Of a stretch of 64,000 nt of DNA, positions 34,349 to 43,718 are shown in pieces. This DNA comes from Ruegeria aquimaris. GTDB lineage: Bacteria > Pseudomonadota > Alphaproteobacteria > Rhodobacterales > Rhodobacteraceae. The stretch's first letter is position 1. The number at the start of each line of letters is the position of its first letter. Both the position numbers and the translations under genes were made by a program. The DNA lies in assembly GCF_025751555.1 (NCBI RefSeq), contig NZ_JAOWLB010000006.1:182282-246281 (forward strand). The letters are read 5' to 3'. Under the pieces are notes generated by a model that was not told where the DNA came from, did not search any database, and saw only the letters and a list, made by a program, of their open reading frames with translations.

Positions 34349-36219
34349 TGAAACACGAATTGCGGATCATGCCCTCACCGGCGCCCCTTCCGATGCAGGC
34401 GCAGGATTTCAACACCGGGTTTCGTGACGCTCAGGCCCCGCAGGAAGTGGCGGCACAAGGTGTCGCGCTTTGGCGGGTACTGGCGTTCTCACCGGCGATG
34501 GCCGCGACCCTGGGGTTGCTCTGGGTGATGGGAGACTGGTTTTCGGACGCCGGGATCTCGCTGATCGAAGGTATCCTGCTGGCCCTGATCGCCTTCAACT
34601 TCTTCTGGATCGCCTTTGCTGTCAGCACGGTTCTGCTGGGCGTGTTCTCCCTATCCCGGCAGGGACCCCGGGTTCGCGCCGACAAGGTGCAGCGCCTGCG
34701 CGTGGCCCTGCTGATGCCGGTCTACAACGAGGTTCCTTGGTATGTGCTGGGCAACGCGCGCACCATGCTTGAAGAGCTGAAATCGCGTGGTGGCCAGCAT
34801 GAATACGCCATGTTCATACTGTCGGACACCCGCGACGACGCCATTGCCGCACAGGAACAGGCCAGCGTCGAGGCGCTGCGCACAACGCTGGCCCCTGACC
34901 TCGCGCTATACTACCGCCGCCGCGAACAGAACACTGACCGCAAGGTCGGCAACATCGCCGATTGGGTCAGCACCTGGGGCGGGGCCTGGGATGCGATGCT
35001 GGTGCTGGACGCCGACAGCCTGATGACCGGCCGCGCGATCGCGCGCCTGACCGACGCGCTGGCCCGTGACCCCGCCGCCGGGCTGATTCAAAGCTTTCCG
35101 CAACTGATCGGTGCACAATCGGTGTTTGCCCGGATGCAGCAGTTCGCCAATGGCGTCTATGGCGCCGCCTTTGCCGAGGGCATGGCCCGCTGGTGCGGAC
35201 AAGAGGGCAACTATTGGGGCCATAACGCGATCATCCGCACCGCCGCTTTCGCCAATTGCGCGGGCCTGCCCAAGCTGCGCTCGCTGTCGGGGCGTGAAAA
35301 GCTGATCATGAGCCATGATTTCGTCGAGGCGGGATTGTTGCGCCGGGCCGGCTGGGCCGTGCGCTTTCTGCCGCGCATCCGTGGATCATACGAGGAAACC
35401 CCGCCGACCCTGATCGACCATGTGCTGCGCGACCGCCGCTGGTGCCAGGGCAACCTGCAACACCTGAACCTGCTGACCGCGCGCGGCTTCCGCTCGATCT
35501 CGCGGTTCCACATGTTCCATGGCGCCATCGGCTACCTGATGTCACCGATCTGGTTCGCGCTCCTGGTGATGTGGGCGCTGATCGGTCACGGCGAGGACGG
35601 CTCGGTGCTGCAATATTTCAGCCCCGAAAACCCCCTGTTCCCACAATGGCCGGACATGTCCGAAGGCCGTCATGTGGTGATCATCGTTGTCATGTACGCC
35701 ATGCTGTTGCTGCCCAAGCTGCTGGGGATCGCAGCGCTGCCGCTGAGTGGCGCCCGTTACTCCGATTTCGGCGGGGCGGGCCGGTTCCTGCTGTCGTTCC
35801 TGTCCGAAGTGATCCTGTCGATCCTTTACGCCCCCATCCTGATGGTCCAGCAGATGATCGCGGTGTTCCGCACCATGCTGGGCATCCAGAAGGGATGGTC
35901 TCCACAGGCGCGCGACGGCGGCACCTATGGCCTGACGACGCTGATCACCTGTCATGCGCTCGAAACCGTCAGCGGGCTGGCGCTCTGCGCCGGTATCGCT
36001 CTGGGGCTGGTCTCGGTCTGGCTGGCCCCGATTGCGTTCAGCCTCGCCCTTGCGGTGCCGCTATCGGCCCTGTCGGGTGTATCGGCGGGCACGGCACGGC
36101 GCCTGATCGGGATGCGCGAGGAATACCGCGAACCGGCGATCACGCGGGCCGCGCGGTCTTACCGGACCGAACTGAAGTCGCTTCTGGAGCACGGTACCAG
36201 CGCGCATCCGGCAGAATGA
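34348..36219 (+). CDS. opgH: Glucans biosynthesis glucosyltransferase OpgH
   Basis: A 623-residue inner-membrane family 2 glycosyltransferase polymerising UDP-glucose into periplasmic glucans. The cytosolic catalytic domain shows PVYNEVPWYVLGNARTM, LDADSLMTG (DxD-like), SHDFVEAGLLRRAGW (catalytic Asp) and RDRRWCQGNLQH (QxxRW-like). Two N-terminal helices and about five or six C-terminal helices flank it. Shorter than E. coli OpgH (847 aa), mostly at the termini. ATG 34348 overlaps the opgG stop. Confidence 0.92.
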   Translation: MKHELRIMPSPAPLPMQAQDFNTGFRDAQAPQEVAAQGVALWRVLAFSPAMAATLGLLWVMGDWFSDAGISLIEGILLALIAFNFFWIAFAVSTVLLGVFSLSRQGPRVRADKVQRLRVALLMPVYNEVPWYVLGNARTMLEELKSRGGQHEYAMFILSDTRDDAIAAQEQASVEALRTTLAPDLALYYRRREQNTDRKVGNIADWVSTWGGAWDAMLVLDADSLMTGRAIARLTDALARDPAAGLIQSFPQLIGAQSVFARMQQFANGVYGAAFAEGMARWCGQEGNYWGHNAIIRTAAFANCAGLPKLRSLSGREKLIMSHDFVEAGLLRRAGWAVRFLPRIRGSYEETPPTLIDHVLRDRRWCQGNLQHLNLLTARGFRSISRFHMFHGAIGYLMSPIWFALLVMWALIGHGEDGSVLQYFSPENPLFPQWPDMSEGRHVVIIVVMYAMLLLPKLLGIAALPLSGARYSDFGGAGRFLLSFLSEVILSILYAPILMVQQMIAVFRTMLGIQKGWSPQARDGGTYGLTTLITCHALETVSGLALCAGIALGLVSVWLAPIAFSLALAVPLSALSGVSAGTARRLIGMREEYREPAITRAARSYRTELKSLLEHGTSAHPAE

Positions 36220-36223
36220 TCCC

Positions 36224-36254
36224 GGCGCTGGGCGGTCACTGACCGCCCAGCGCC
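36224..36254. terminator. Perfect 15-bp hairpin between convergent genes
   Basis: GGCGCTGGGCGGTCA and its exact complement TGACCGCCCAGCGCC are separated by a single base. It lies between opgH and the leftward esterase gene, and the esterase stop codon is inside the stem. No T-tract, but the long GC stem should act on either transcript. Confidence 0.55.
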
Positions 36255-37060
36255 TCGTACCAGTCGACCATCATATCGGCCCAGCCTTCGGGGACCATAT
36301 GCCCCCCGGGGAACAGAGCGAACTCTATTACCCCGCCCGGATCACAACTGGCCCAGACACGACGCTGAAACGGGCCGGTGACCGAGTAACTGTCCGGCTT
36401 GTGATCGAGGCAGCCGTTGACGCTGCGCCAGAGTTCCAGACCGGCAAAGATGTCACCCTGCTGAAACCGGCCAGCGCCCAGGATGCGCCCTTCGAGCGGC
36501 ACCACAGGATCGCTCCAGCCATGTGTATGCAGCAGCCGTACCGGACCCTTGCAGGTCTCGGGCTGCGGGCGCCAGAACCCGCCCGAGACCGGCACATAGG
36601 CGGAGTAGGCATCGGGCGTGGCGCAGGCCAGGTAGTTGACCATGAAGGCGCCTGCCGAAAATCCCCCCAGTACCACGCGATTTGGGTCCAGCCCGAACCG
36701 GGCAACCGCATCCGCGGTGACGCTTTTCAGAAAGGCGGCCTCGTCCCGCCCCTCCCAGCCCGGGAAGAAATTCCAGCTGCGCTTGCCGGTTCCCGCGGGC
36801 CGGATTGCCCCGTCCGGGGCGACCACCGCCCATCCCCGGGCCAGCAGCGGTGCGACGAGCCGTTCATTGCTGATCGGACCCGCGCCCTCTCCGCCATGCC
36901 CGTGCAGGAACACCAGTACCGGGGGGCTTTGGGCCTCGGGCAAGACAACATGATAGGTGCCGCCTGCAATTTCACAGGGCTCCGGTTTGTCCGCGCATCC
37001 GGCGGAAACCGTCGTTGCAGACACCGCCAGTCCCAGAACCGCACATATCCCACGGATCAT
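36236..37060 (-). CDS. Secreted PHB-depolymerase-like esterase (LpqC family)
   Basis: 274 residues with a signal peptide (about 1-20) and an alpha/beta-hydrolase fold of the polyhydroxybutyrate depolymerase/feruloyl esterase group. LVFLHGHGGEGAG gives the oxyanion region, GGFSAGAF gives nucleophile Ser135, and FPGGHMVPEGW gives the catalytic His. The start overlaps the rhodanese stop (TAATG). The natural substrate may be any short polyester or acyl ester. Confidence 0.78.
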   Translation of the reverse strand: MIRGICAVLGLAVSATTVSAGCADKPEPCEIAGGTYHVVLPEAQSPPVLVFLHGHGGEGAGPISNERLVAPLLARGWAVVAPDGAIRPAGTGKRSWNFFPGWEGRDEAAFLKSVTADAVARFGLDPNRVVLGGFSAGAFMVNYLACATPDAYSAYVPVSGGFWRPQPETCKGPVRLLHTHGWSDPVVPLEGRILGAGRFQQGDIFAGLELWRSVNGCLDHKPDSYSVTGPFQRRVWASCDPGGVIEFALFPGGHMVPEGWADMMVDWYEALGGQ

Positions 37061-37521
37061 TATCCGCGCTCCTCATAAACCGTCACCGGAAGGTCAGACC
37101 GAACCCACCCTGGCCCCGCGCGCGATCCAAGCATCCCCTCGGGAACGTCGATGATATTGCCGAATCCCGCCGCGCTCAACCGGTTGGCAAGCCGCGCCGA
37201 GCGTACCCCGCGGGCGCAGATCAGGGCAATCGCCTGGTTTCGGTCGCCCCCGGCCAGGTCTGCAAGCGCCTCGGCAAAATCCTCGCGCCGCATGTCGAGC
37301 GGGTGGGCTCCCTCGCCGATGCCCGTCGCGCGCCATTCGTCCGGACGCCGGATGTCGATCAGCAAAACCTTGCCTTCGGTCGCCTGCACATGCGCCTCGG
37401 CGACCGTGAGCGCCCCGCCCGCAAAATCCTCGGGCGTCAAGAGATACTGGCGCAGGCTAAAGCCGAGGACAATCGCGACTACGAGGCCAAGCCAAATCCA
37501 ACGAGGCGTTTTCCGAGACAT
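37060..37521 (-). CDS. Membrane-anchored rhodanese-like protein
   Basis: 153 residues. An N-terminal helix (about 8-24, WIWLGLVVAIVLGF) anchors a rhodanese domain with LLIDIRRPDEWRATGIGEGA and the active loop CARGVRS (Cys102). The start at 37521 is chosen because GGAGGG precedes it; the longer in-frame start at 37623 adds residues without family likeness. Coupled to the downstream esterase. Sulfurtransferase activity is likely, but the partner is unknown. Confidence 0.8.
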   Translation of the reverse strand: MSRKTPRWIWLGLVVAIVLGFSLRQYLLTPEDFAGGALTVAEAHVQATEGKVLLIDIRRPDEWRATGIGEGAHPLDMRREDFAEALADLAGGDRNQAIALICARGVRSARLANRLSAAGFGNIIDVPEGMLGSRAGPGWVRSDLPVTVYEERG

Positions 37522-37760
37522 GCGCCCTCCTACAAATGTGCTTATCGCCATTATGTCAGGAACAGGTTCTATCACTTCAGGCCCGGCTTCGCCTGATCCC
37601 AACAGGTCGGGTACGATCAACAATTCGTCAGCCGAAGATGCATGTTACACTCTGTCGCAACAAATCTCTGAACTTTGCAACCTTGCAATACCGGGCAAGG
37701 ACATAAATTATCGCTGCAAAGCAACATAAACAAAAAAGACCAGCAGCGGAGAAATAGACG

Positions 37761-40649
37761 GTGTCCCTTTTCCTGATCGCCGCCCTGCCCTTTCTCGGGG
37801 CGATCTTTCCGGGTCTGCTGATCCGGGCGGGCCGAAATGCCTCCGCCTCGGCAGCGGGTCTGGCCAGCTTCCTCGCCTTTACCGGGTTGATGATCCACGC
37901 GCCCGCCGTGTTACGCGGAGAAGTAGTGACCGCGCGGTTCGACTGGCTGCCCGGGTTGGGGCTGAACGCCAATTTCATGCTGGACGGGCTGGGCTTTCTG
38001 TTTGCGACGCTGATCCTGGGGATCGGCATGCTGATCATCCTCTATGCCCGTTTCTATCTGTCCCGGCATGATCCGATGGGGCAGTTCTATACCTATCTCC
38101 TGTTGTTCCAGGGCGCGATGGTGGGCATCGTCCTGTCCGACAACATCCTGCTTTTGCTGGTTTTCTGGGAACTGACCTCGCTCAGTTCGTTCCTGCTGAT
38201 CGGCTATTGGAAGCACCTGCCCGCAGGCCGCCAGGGCGCGCGCATGGCGCTGGCGGTTACCGGATCGGGCGGGCTGGCGATGATCGCGGGCATGCTGATC
38301 CTGGGCCATATCGTTGGGTCTTATGACCTGAGCGTGATCTTGCAGAACAAGGAGGCGATCCAGGCCTCTCCTTGGTACCTGCCCGCGCTGCTGCTGATCC
38401 TCTTGGGCTGTTTCACCAAATCGGCGCAGTTTCCGTTTCATTTCTGGTTGCCGCACGCGATGGCCGCACCAACACCGGTATCGGCCTATCTGCATTCGGC
38501 AACCATGGTGAAGGCGGGTATTTTCCTGATGGCGCGGATGTGGCCGGTGCTGGCTGGCACGCCCGAGTGGTTCTATATCGTCGCAACCACCGGGCTGGTG
38601 ACCATGGTCGTGGGCGCGGTCATTGCACTGTTCAAGGACGATCTCAAAGCGCTGCTGGCCTTTTCGACCGTCAGCCATCTGGGGCTGATTACCATGCTCC
38701 TTGGCTTTGGCACCAAGGTTGCAGCGGTGGCGGCAATGTTCCACATCGTCAACCACGCGACATTCAAGGCGGCCCTGTTCATGAGCGCGGGCATCGTGGA
38801 TCACGAAACCGGCACGCGCGACATCAAGCGCCTGGGCGGGCTCAGGCACCTGATGCCGGTCACCTTTGGCATCGCGACGATTGCGGCCCTGTCGATGGCG
38901 GGGATACCGCCGCTGAACGGGTTTCTCAGCAAGGAAATGATGCTCGAAGAGGCGTTCCATACTACATGGCTCGACAGCCATATCGTGATACCGGGACTGG
39001 CGGTGTTTGCCGCGCTTTTTTCGGCGGCCTATTCGTTCCGCTACATCTCGCATGTGTTCCTGGGTCCGAAACGGCAGGACTATCCGCATCCGCCACACGA
39101 TCCCGGCCCAGGCCTGTGGCTGTCGCCCGCGATCCTGGTATTCCTGGTCGTGATCATCGGCCTCAACTCGGCCACCGTTGCCGGTCCAGTGGTCAGCGCC
39201 TCGGCGCAGGCGGTGATTGGTGGTGAGTTGCCCTATTTCAAGCTCAAGCTCTGGCACGGCTTTACCCCGGCACTTTACATGTCGATTATCGCGGTGTTGG
39301 GAGGCCTGCTGTTGCTGGGCCTGCACCGGCATCTGGAACGGGTGTGGAACACCCTGCCCCGCCCCGAAGCCAAGGCGATCTTTGACGCGGTGATTGACGT
39401 ACTGACCCGACTGTCGCGGGCGGTCACCGACGGGCTGCACAACGGGGTCATCAGCCGCTATGCCGCGATCATGATCGCGTTCACCGTCGGCATCGGCTAT
39501 TACGCTTACGCGACCGGTACCACCGGGTTGCCAACCCGGGTGCCGCTGGAGGCACCGATCATTCCGATCATCGGCTGGATCTGCCTAGTGGGCGCAACGC
39601 TGGCGATCATGTGGTTTCATCGCAACCGATTGCTGTCGCTGGTGCTGATCGGGGTGGTCGGCCTGATCGTCTCGATGGCCTTCAACTATCTGTCGGCCCC
39701 CGATCTGGCGCTGACCCAGATCTCGGTCGAGGTGGTGACGATGATCCTGCTGCTGCTGTCGCTGAACTTCATGCCGACCAAGACACCGGTGGACAGCACC
39801 ACGGGGCGCAAGCTCCGGGATGCGGCGATCTCGATTGTCGCGGGTCTTGGTGCTGGTGGGCTGATCTATGCGCTGATGGTGCGGGATTTCGCATTTCCCA
39901 CCATCTCGGGCTATCATCTGGCCAATTCCTACAAGGGCGGTGGCGGCACCAACGTGGTCAACGTGATCCTGGTGGACTTCCGCGGTTTCGATACCTTCGG
40001 CGAGATCATCGTGCTGGGTATTGCCGCGCTGGTGATCTTTGCGCTGGCGGAATCGGTCCTGTCCAGCAATGTGCGCGCCTATCTCTTGAACCGCAAGCCA
40101 CACTGGCCGCAGTCGGGCGATTCGCATCCGATGATGATGGTGGTGGTGACCCGGGTCATGATGCCCATCGCGCTGATGGTCGGTGCCTATATCTTTTTCC
40201 GTGGTCACAACCAGCCGGGTGGCGGATTCATCGCCGGTCTGGTGGTCGCCATCGCCTTTCTGATGCAATACATGGCCAGTGGTTACACCTGGACGATCGA
40301 GCGGCAGCGGTTCTATTACCACGCGACCATCGGCTGGGGCGTTCTGATCGCGGCGGCCACCGGCCTGGGCGCCTGGTTCAACGACATGCCCTTCCTGACC
40401 AGCGATTTCGGCTATCTGCACTGGCCGCCGCTGGAAGAGTTCGAATGGGCCACCGCGATGCTGTTTGACACCGGCGTGTTCCTCGCCGTCCTGGGGGCGG
40501 TGCTGCTGGCGCTGGACAGCCTGTCGCGCTTTGCCTGGCAGCCCGGCATACAGCAGGAATACCCGATGGACATCAACCCGCAACGCGATGCCCCTCCAGT
40601 GCCTGGCCCCGGGCCCGATACCGTAATCGCCGTGGGAAAGGAGACCTGA
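37761..40649 (+). CDS. mrpA: Na+(K+)/H+ antiporter subunits A and B, fused (MrpAB/PhaAB)
   Basis: 962 residues starting at GTG 37761 with GGAG ten bases upstream. Residues about 1-750 are a NuoL-like proton-conducting subunit (LVFWELTSLSSFLLIGYWKH; FHFWLPHAMAAPTPVSAYLH, then SATMVKAGIF). The C-terminal 150-200 residues are MrpB (RVMMPIALMVGAYIFFRGHN; GGGFIAGLVVAIAFLMQYMA). Fused A-B subunits are typical of the rhizobial Pha and other group 2 systems. First gene of mrpAB-C-D-E-F-G. The 239-base upstream gap is AT-rich and holds the likely promoter. Confidence 0.93.
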   Translation: MSLFLIAALPFLGAIFPGLLIRAGRNASASAAGLASFLAFTGLMIHAPAVLRGEVVTARFDWLPGLGLNANFMLDGLGFLFATLILGIGMLIILYARFYLSRHDPMGQFYTYLLLFQGAMVGIVLSDNILLLLVFWELTSLSSFLLIGYWKHLPAGRQGARMALAVTGSGGLAMIAGMLILGHIVGSYDLSVILQNKEAIQASPWYLPALLLILLGCFTKSAQFPFHFWLPHAMAAPTPVSAYLHSATMVKAGIFLMARMWPVLAGTPEWFYIVATTGLVTMVVGAVIALFKDDLKALLAFSTVSHLGLITMLLGFGTKVAAVAAMFHIVNHATFKAALFMSAGIVDHETGTRDIKRLGGLRHLMPVTFGIATIAALSMAGIPPLNGFLSKEMMLEEAFHTTWLDSHIVIPGLAVFAALFSAAYSFRYISHVFLGPKRQDYPHPPHDPGPGLWLSPAILVFLVVIIGLNSATVAGPVVSASAQAVIGGELPYFKLKLWHGFTPALYMSIIAVLGGLLLLGLHRHLERVWNTLPRPEAKAIFDAVIDVLTRLSRAVTDGLHNGVISRYAAIMIAFTVGIGYYAYATGTTGLPTRVPLEAPIIPIIGWICLVGATLAIMWFHRNRLLSLVLIGVVGLIVSMAFNYLSAPDLALTQISVEVVTMILLLLSLNFMPTKTPVDSTTGRKLRDAAISIVAGLGAGGLIYALMVRDFAFPTISGYHLANSYKGGGGTNVVNVILVDFRGFDTFGEIIVLGIAALVIFALAESVLSSNVRAYLLNRKPHWPQSGDSHPMMMVVVTRVMMPIALMVGAYIFFRGHNQPGGGFIAGLVVAIAFLMQYMASGYTWTIERQRFYYHATIGWGVLIAAATGLGAWFNDMPFLTSDFGYLHWPPLEEFEWATAMLFDTGVFLAVLGAVLLALDSLSRFAWQPGIQQEYPMDINPQRDAPPVPGPGPDTVIAVGKET

Positions 40650-40650
40650 G

Positions 40651-41013
40651 ATGGAAGCACTCTTCGCCTCTGCCGTGGGTGTGCTGACCGCCGCCGGCAT
40701 CTTTCTGATCCTGCGCCGCCGGACCTTTCCGGTCATCCTGGGCCTGTCGCTGCTGACCTATGCGGTCAACGCCTTTCTCTTTGCCACCGGACGGCTGGCG
40801 CTGAATGCGCCGCCGGTCCTGAACAAATACGCGGATGTTCCCTATACCGACCCGCTGCCACAGGCGCTGGTGCTGACGGCGATCGTGATCTCGTTCGGGA
40901 TGACTGCCGTCATCGTGATGATCGCGCTTGGCGCCTATCTGTCGTCGAAGGACGACCGCATCGACATGAAGGCGCATGACAGTGTCGACGCCGCACCGGG
41001 AGAGGACGTATGA
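40651..41013 (+). CDS. mrpC: Antiporter subunit C (MrpC/PhaC)
   Basis: A 120-residue NuoK-like protein with three membrane helices. The motif DPLPQALVLTAIVISFGMTA is the subunit C hallmark. It overlaps mrpD by ATGA. Confidence 0.93.
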   Translation: MEALFASAVGVLTAAGIFLILRRRTFPVILGLSLLTYAVNAFLFATGRLALNAPPVLNKYADVPYTDPLPQALVLTAIVISFGMTAVIVMIALGAYLSSKDDRIDMKAHDSVDAAPGEDV

Positions 41014-42557
41014 ACCATTGGATCATCGCCCCGATCGTGCTGCCCGCATTGCTGGCGCCGTTCATCATCATGGTCCTGCGCTATCACCTGGACCTGCAAC
41101 GCATCTTTTCGGTCGCGGGCACCGTCGGACTGGTCGGGATCGCCCTGACCCTGACGGCGCAGGCCGCCGGGGGAGAAATCCAAGTCTATGAATTGGGTAA
41201 CTGGCCCGCACCCTTTGGCATCGTGCTGGTGCTCGACCGGCTGTCGGCGCTGATGGTTCTGCTGACCTCACTGCTGGCGCTGGCGGTGGTGCTCTATGCC
41301 ATGGGATCGGGATGGGACAAGCGCGGGCGCCATTTCCATCCACTGTTCCAGTTTCAGTTGATGGGGGTTTGCGGCGCCTTCCTGACCGGAGATGCGTTCA
41401 ACCTGTTCGTTTTCTTCGAGGTGCTGCTGATCGCATCTTACGGTCTGATGATCCATGGCGGTGGTCCGGTTCGGTTCAAGGCCGGGGTGCAATATGTCAC
41501 CTACAACCTGCTCGGCTCGACCCTGTTCCTCTTCGCGCTCGGCACGCTCTATTCTGTGACCGGCACGCTCAACATGGCCGATCTGGCGGTCCGGGTGGCC
41601 GACCTGCCGACCGAGGATACCGCCCTGCTCAGGGTCGGCGCAGTGCTGCTGTTGCTGGTGTTCTGCATCAAGGCCGCGGTCCTGCCACTGCATTTCTGGC
41701 TTCCCGCCAGCTATTCCCTTGCGCCGATGCCGGTGGCCGCGCTTTTTGCGATCATGACCAAGGTGGGCGCCTATTCCATCCTCCGGATGTATACGCTGGC
41801 CTTTGGGCCCGATGTAGCAATCACTCAGGGGCTGGCTGGAGACTGGCTGCTACCAGCCGCACTGGTCACGCTCGCAATCGGGGCGGTCGGGATCCTGGGC
41901 ACGCAGCATATCGCGCGGATGGTCGCATTTGCCGCCATCGCCTCGATGGGGACGCTGCTGATCGCGGTTTCCTTGTTCACACCCCAGGCCACGGCGGCGG
42001 CACTCTACTACGCCGTTCACTCGACATTGGCCGCCGGGCTGATGTTCCTGATCGCCGATCTGGTGATCGAACGCCAGGGCGGCCGCATCGACGGCATGAC
42101 ACCGATGCCGCAAAGCGGGCTGATCGCCACGCTCTATTTCATCGGGGCCATCGCACTGGCAGGCATGCCGCCCCTGTCGGGGTTCGTCGGCAAGCTGCTG
42201 GTGATGGACGCCGCCCGCGACGCGGGCGATTTCTCGGCGATCTGGGCGGTGATCCTGGTCAGTTCGTTCATCACCATAGTCGGGCTGGCGCGCGCCGGGT
42301 CGCTCATCTTCTGGCAAAGCCACGATGCGCGCCATAACACTGAACCGGACCCTGAAAACGAGGACAAGGTGATCCACCTGCCGCCCCCCGAGCCGATGCC
42401 TGGCCTGACGTTTTCAGCCGTGTTCGGGCTGGTCGCGGGGTTGATCGGACTGACGCTGTTTGCCGGTCCCTTGATGGAATACACAAGCTCGATGGCCGAA
42501 CAGCTCTATACACCGCAACACTATGTCGACGCGGTCCTGAAGGGGGGTGAGCAATGA
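41010..42557 (+). CDS. mrpD: Antiporter subunit D (MrpD/PhaD)
   Basis: A 515-residue NuoN/NuoM-like subunit with about 14 helices. Motifs: GDAFNLFVFFEVLLIASYGL, KAAVLPLHFWLPASYSLAPM and AGMPPLSGFVGKLLVM. It is the second proton-channel-like subunit of the Mrp complex. The stop overlaps mrpE. Confidence 0.93.
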   Translation: MNHWIIAPIVLPALLAPFIIMVLRYHLDLQRIFSVAGTVGLVGIALTLTAQAAGGEIQVYELGNWPAPFGIVLVLDRLSALMVLLTSLLALAVVLYAMGSGWDKRGRHFHPLFQFQLMGVCGAFLTGDAFNLFVFFEVLLIASYGLMIHGGGPVRFKAGVQYVTYNLLGSTLFLFALGTLYSVTGTLNMADLAVRVADLPTEDTALLRVGAVLLLLVFCIKAAVLPLHFWLPASYSLAPMPVAALFAIMTKVGAYSILRMYTLAFGPDVAITQGLAGDWLLPAALVTLAIGAVGILGTQHIARMVAFAAIASMGTLLIAVSLFTPQATAAALYYAVHSTLAAGLMFLIADLVIERQGGRIDGMTPMPQSGLIATLYFIGAIALAGMPPLSGFVGKLLVMDAARDAGDFSAIWAVILVSSFITIVGLARAGSLIFWQSHDARHNTEPDPENEDKVIHLPPPEPMPGLTFSAVFGLVAGLIGLTLFAGPLMEYTSSMAEQLYTPQHYVDAVLKGGEQ

Positions 42558-43051
42558 AACTGTTGCGCCGGGTATTCCCGCACCCGCATCTCACCATCCT
42601 TCTGACCATCGTCTGGGTGCTGCTGGCAAACGCGCCGTCGCTGAACTCGGTCGTGTTCGGCCTGATCCTCGGGATCGTGATTCCGTTCATCACCCAGCCC
42701 TATTGGCCAGATCGCCCGATCCTGCGGAACTGGCCGATGGTGGTCGAGTACATCCTGGTCGTTCTGTGGGATATCGTGGTGGCGAATTTCACCGTCGCCC
42801 GGATCATCCTGTTCAAACGCGATGCCGACCGGCAGCCAAACTGGGTCTGCATCCCGCTGGAGCTGCGCAGCCCCGAGGCGATCACCGTTCTGGCGGGCAC
42901 CATCACCATGACGCCGGGCACCGTCAGTTGCGACCTGTCCGCACAAGGTCACAACCTGCTGGTGCATTGCCTTGACGCCCCTGATCCCGACGCGGTGCGC
43001 GACGAGATCAAACACCGTTATGAACGCCGCCTGAAGGAGATTTTCGAATGA
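42554..43051 (+). CDS. mrpE: Antiporter subunit E (MrpE/PhaE)
   Basis: A 165-residue membrane protein with two N-terminal helices and a cytoplasmic domain; motifs RNWPMVVEYILVVLWDIVVA, NWVCIPLELRSPEAIT and TMTPGTVSCDLSAQGHNLLV. It overlaps mrpD and mrpF by ATGA. Confidence 0.92.
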   Translation: MKLLRRVFPHPHLTILLTIVWVLLANAPSLNSVVFGLILGIVIPFITQPYWPDRPILRNWPMVVEYILVVLWDIVVANFTVARIILFKRDADRQPNWVCIPLELRSPEAITVLAGTITMTPGTVSCDLSAQGHNLLVHCLDAPDPDAVRDEIKHRYERRLKEIFE

Positions 43052-43320
43052 TCATGGACTATGCGATCTACTTCACATTCGCCTGTTTCGGCGCGGCTGT
43101 CATGATGTGCCTGTGGCGGATCATCACCGCCGACGGGGTCGGCACGCGGGTTCTGGCGCTGGACACGATGGTGATCAACACCATTGCCCTGATGGTTCTC
43201 TACGGCCTGCTTCTGGGCACCGAGATCTTTTTCGAGGCAGCCATGATCATCGCCATGCTGGGCTTTGTCTCGACCGTCGCCTATGCGCGCTTCATGCTGC
43301 GCGGCAATATCATCGAGTGA
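43048..43320 (+). CDS. mrpF: Antiporter subunit F (MrpF/PhaF)
   Basis: A 90-residue three-helix protein. The motif RIITADGVGTRVLALDTMVI is diagnostic. Two ATGs (43048 and 43054) are possible; the first keeps the ATGA overlap with mrpE. Confidence 0.92.
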   Translation: MIMDYAIYFTFACFGAAVMMCLWRIITADGVGTRVLALDTMVINTIALMVLYGLLLGTEIFFEAAMIIAMLGFVSTVAYARFMLRGNIIE

Positions 43321-43327
43321 GGCCGAC

Positions 43328-43714
43328 ATGACAGAGTTCTGGGAAATCGTCATCGCCTTCTTCCTGATAATCTCGGGCATCTTCGGCTTTGTCGGCTCGT
43401 TCGGGATGATCAAGCTCAAGGATCCGATGTCGCGCCTGCATGCACCGACCAAGGCGACCACTCTGGGCGTGGGCGGTGTGCTGATCGCCTCTATCCTCCA
43501 CTCGCTGGCGCTGGAGCACCGGCTGTCCCTGCACGAGTTGCTGATCACACTGTTTTTGTTCCTGACGGCCCCGGTCACGGCCCTGTTCATTGCGAAGTGG
43601 CACATTCACCGGCATGAAACACCAGAGAGCCTGCCCGATGCGGGCGAGGATGGCAAATGGGCAACCCATGCGGTACCACCCGAAGAAGACGCACCCGACC
43701 AGACGGCGACCTGA
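43328..43714 (+). CDS. mrpG: Antiporter subunit G (MrpG/PhaG)
   Basis: A 128-residue membrane protein with three helices; motif MIKLKDPMSRLHAPTKATTL. The start at 43328 gives the expected N-terminal helix directly; the longer frame runs into mrpF. An acidic C-terminal tail of about 20 residues is present. Last gene of the antiporter operon; the next gene starts four bases after its stop. Confidence 0.92.
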   Translation: MTEFWEIVIAFFLIISGIFGFVGSFGMIKLKDPMSRLHAPTKATTLGVGGVLIASILHSLALEHRLSLHELLITLFLFLTAPVTALFIAKWHIHRHETPESLPDAGEDGKWATHAVPPEEDAPDQTAT

Positions 43715-43718
43715 CTAG

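Noticed and set aside
37911..39440. 509-codon minus-strand frame opposite mrpA
   Set aside because: Antisense to transmembrane codons, giving Gln/His/Arg-rich nonsense.
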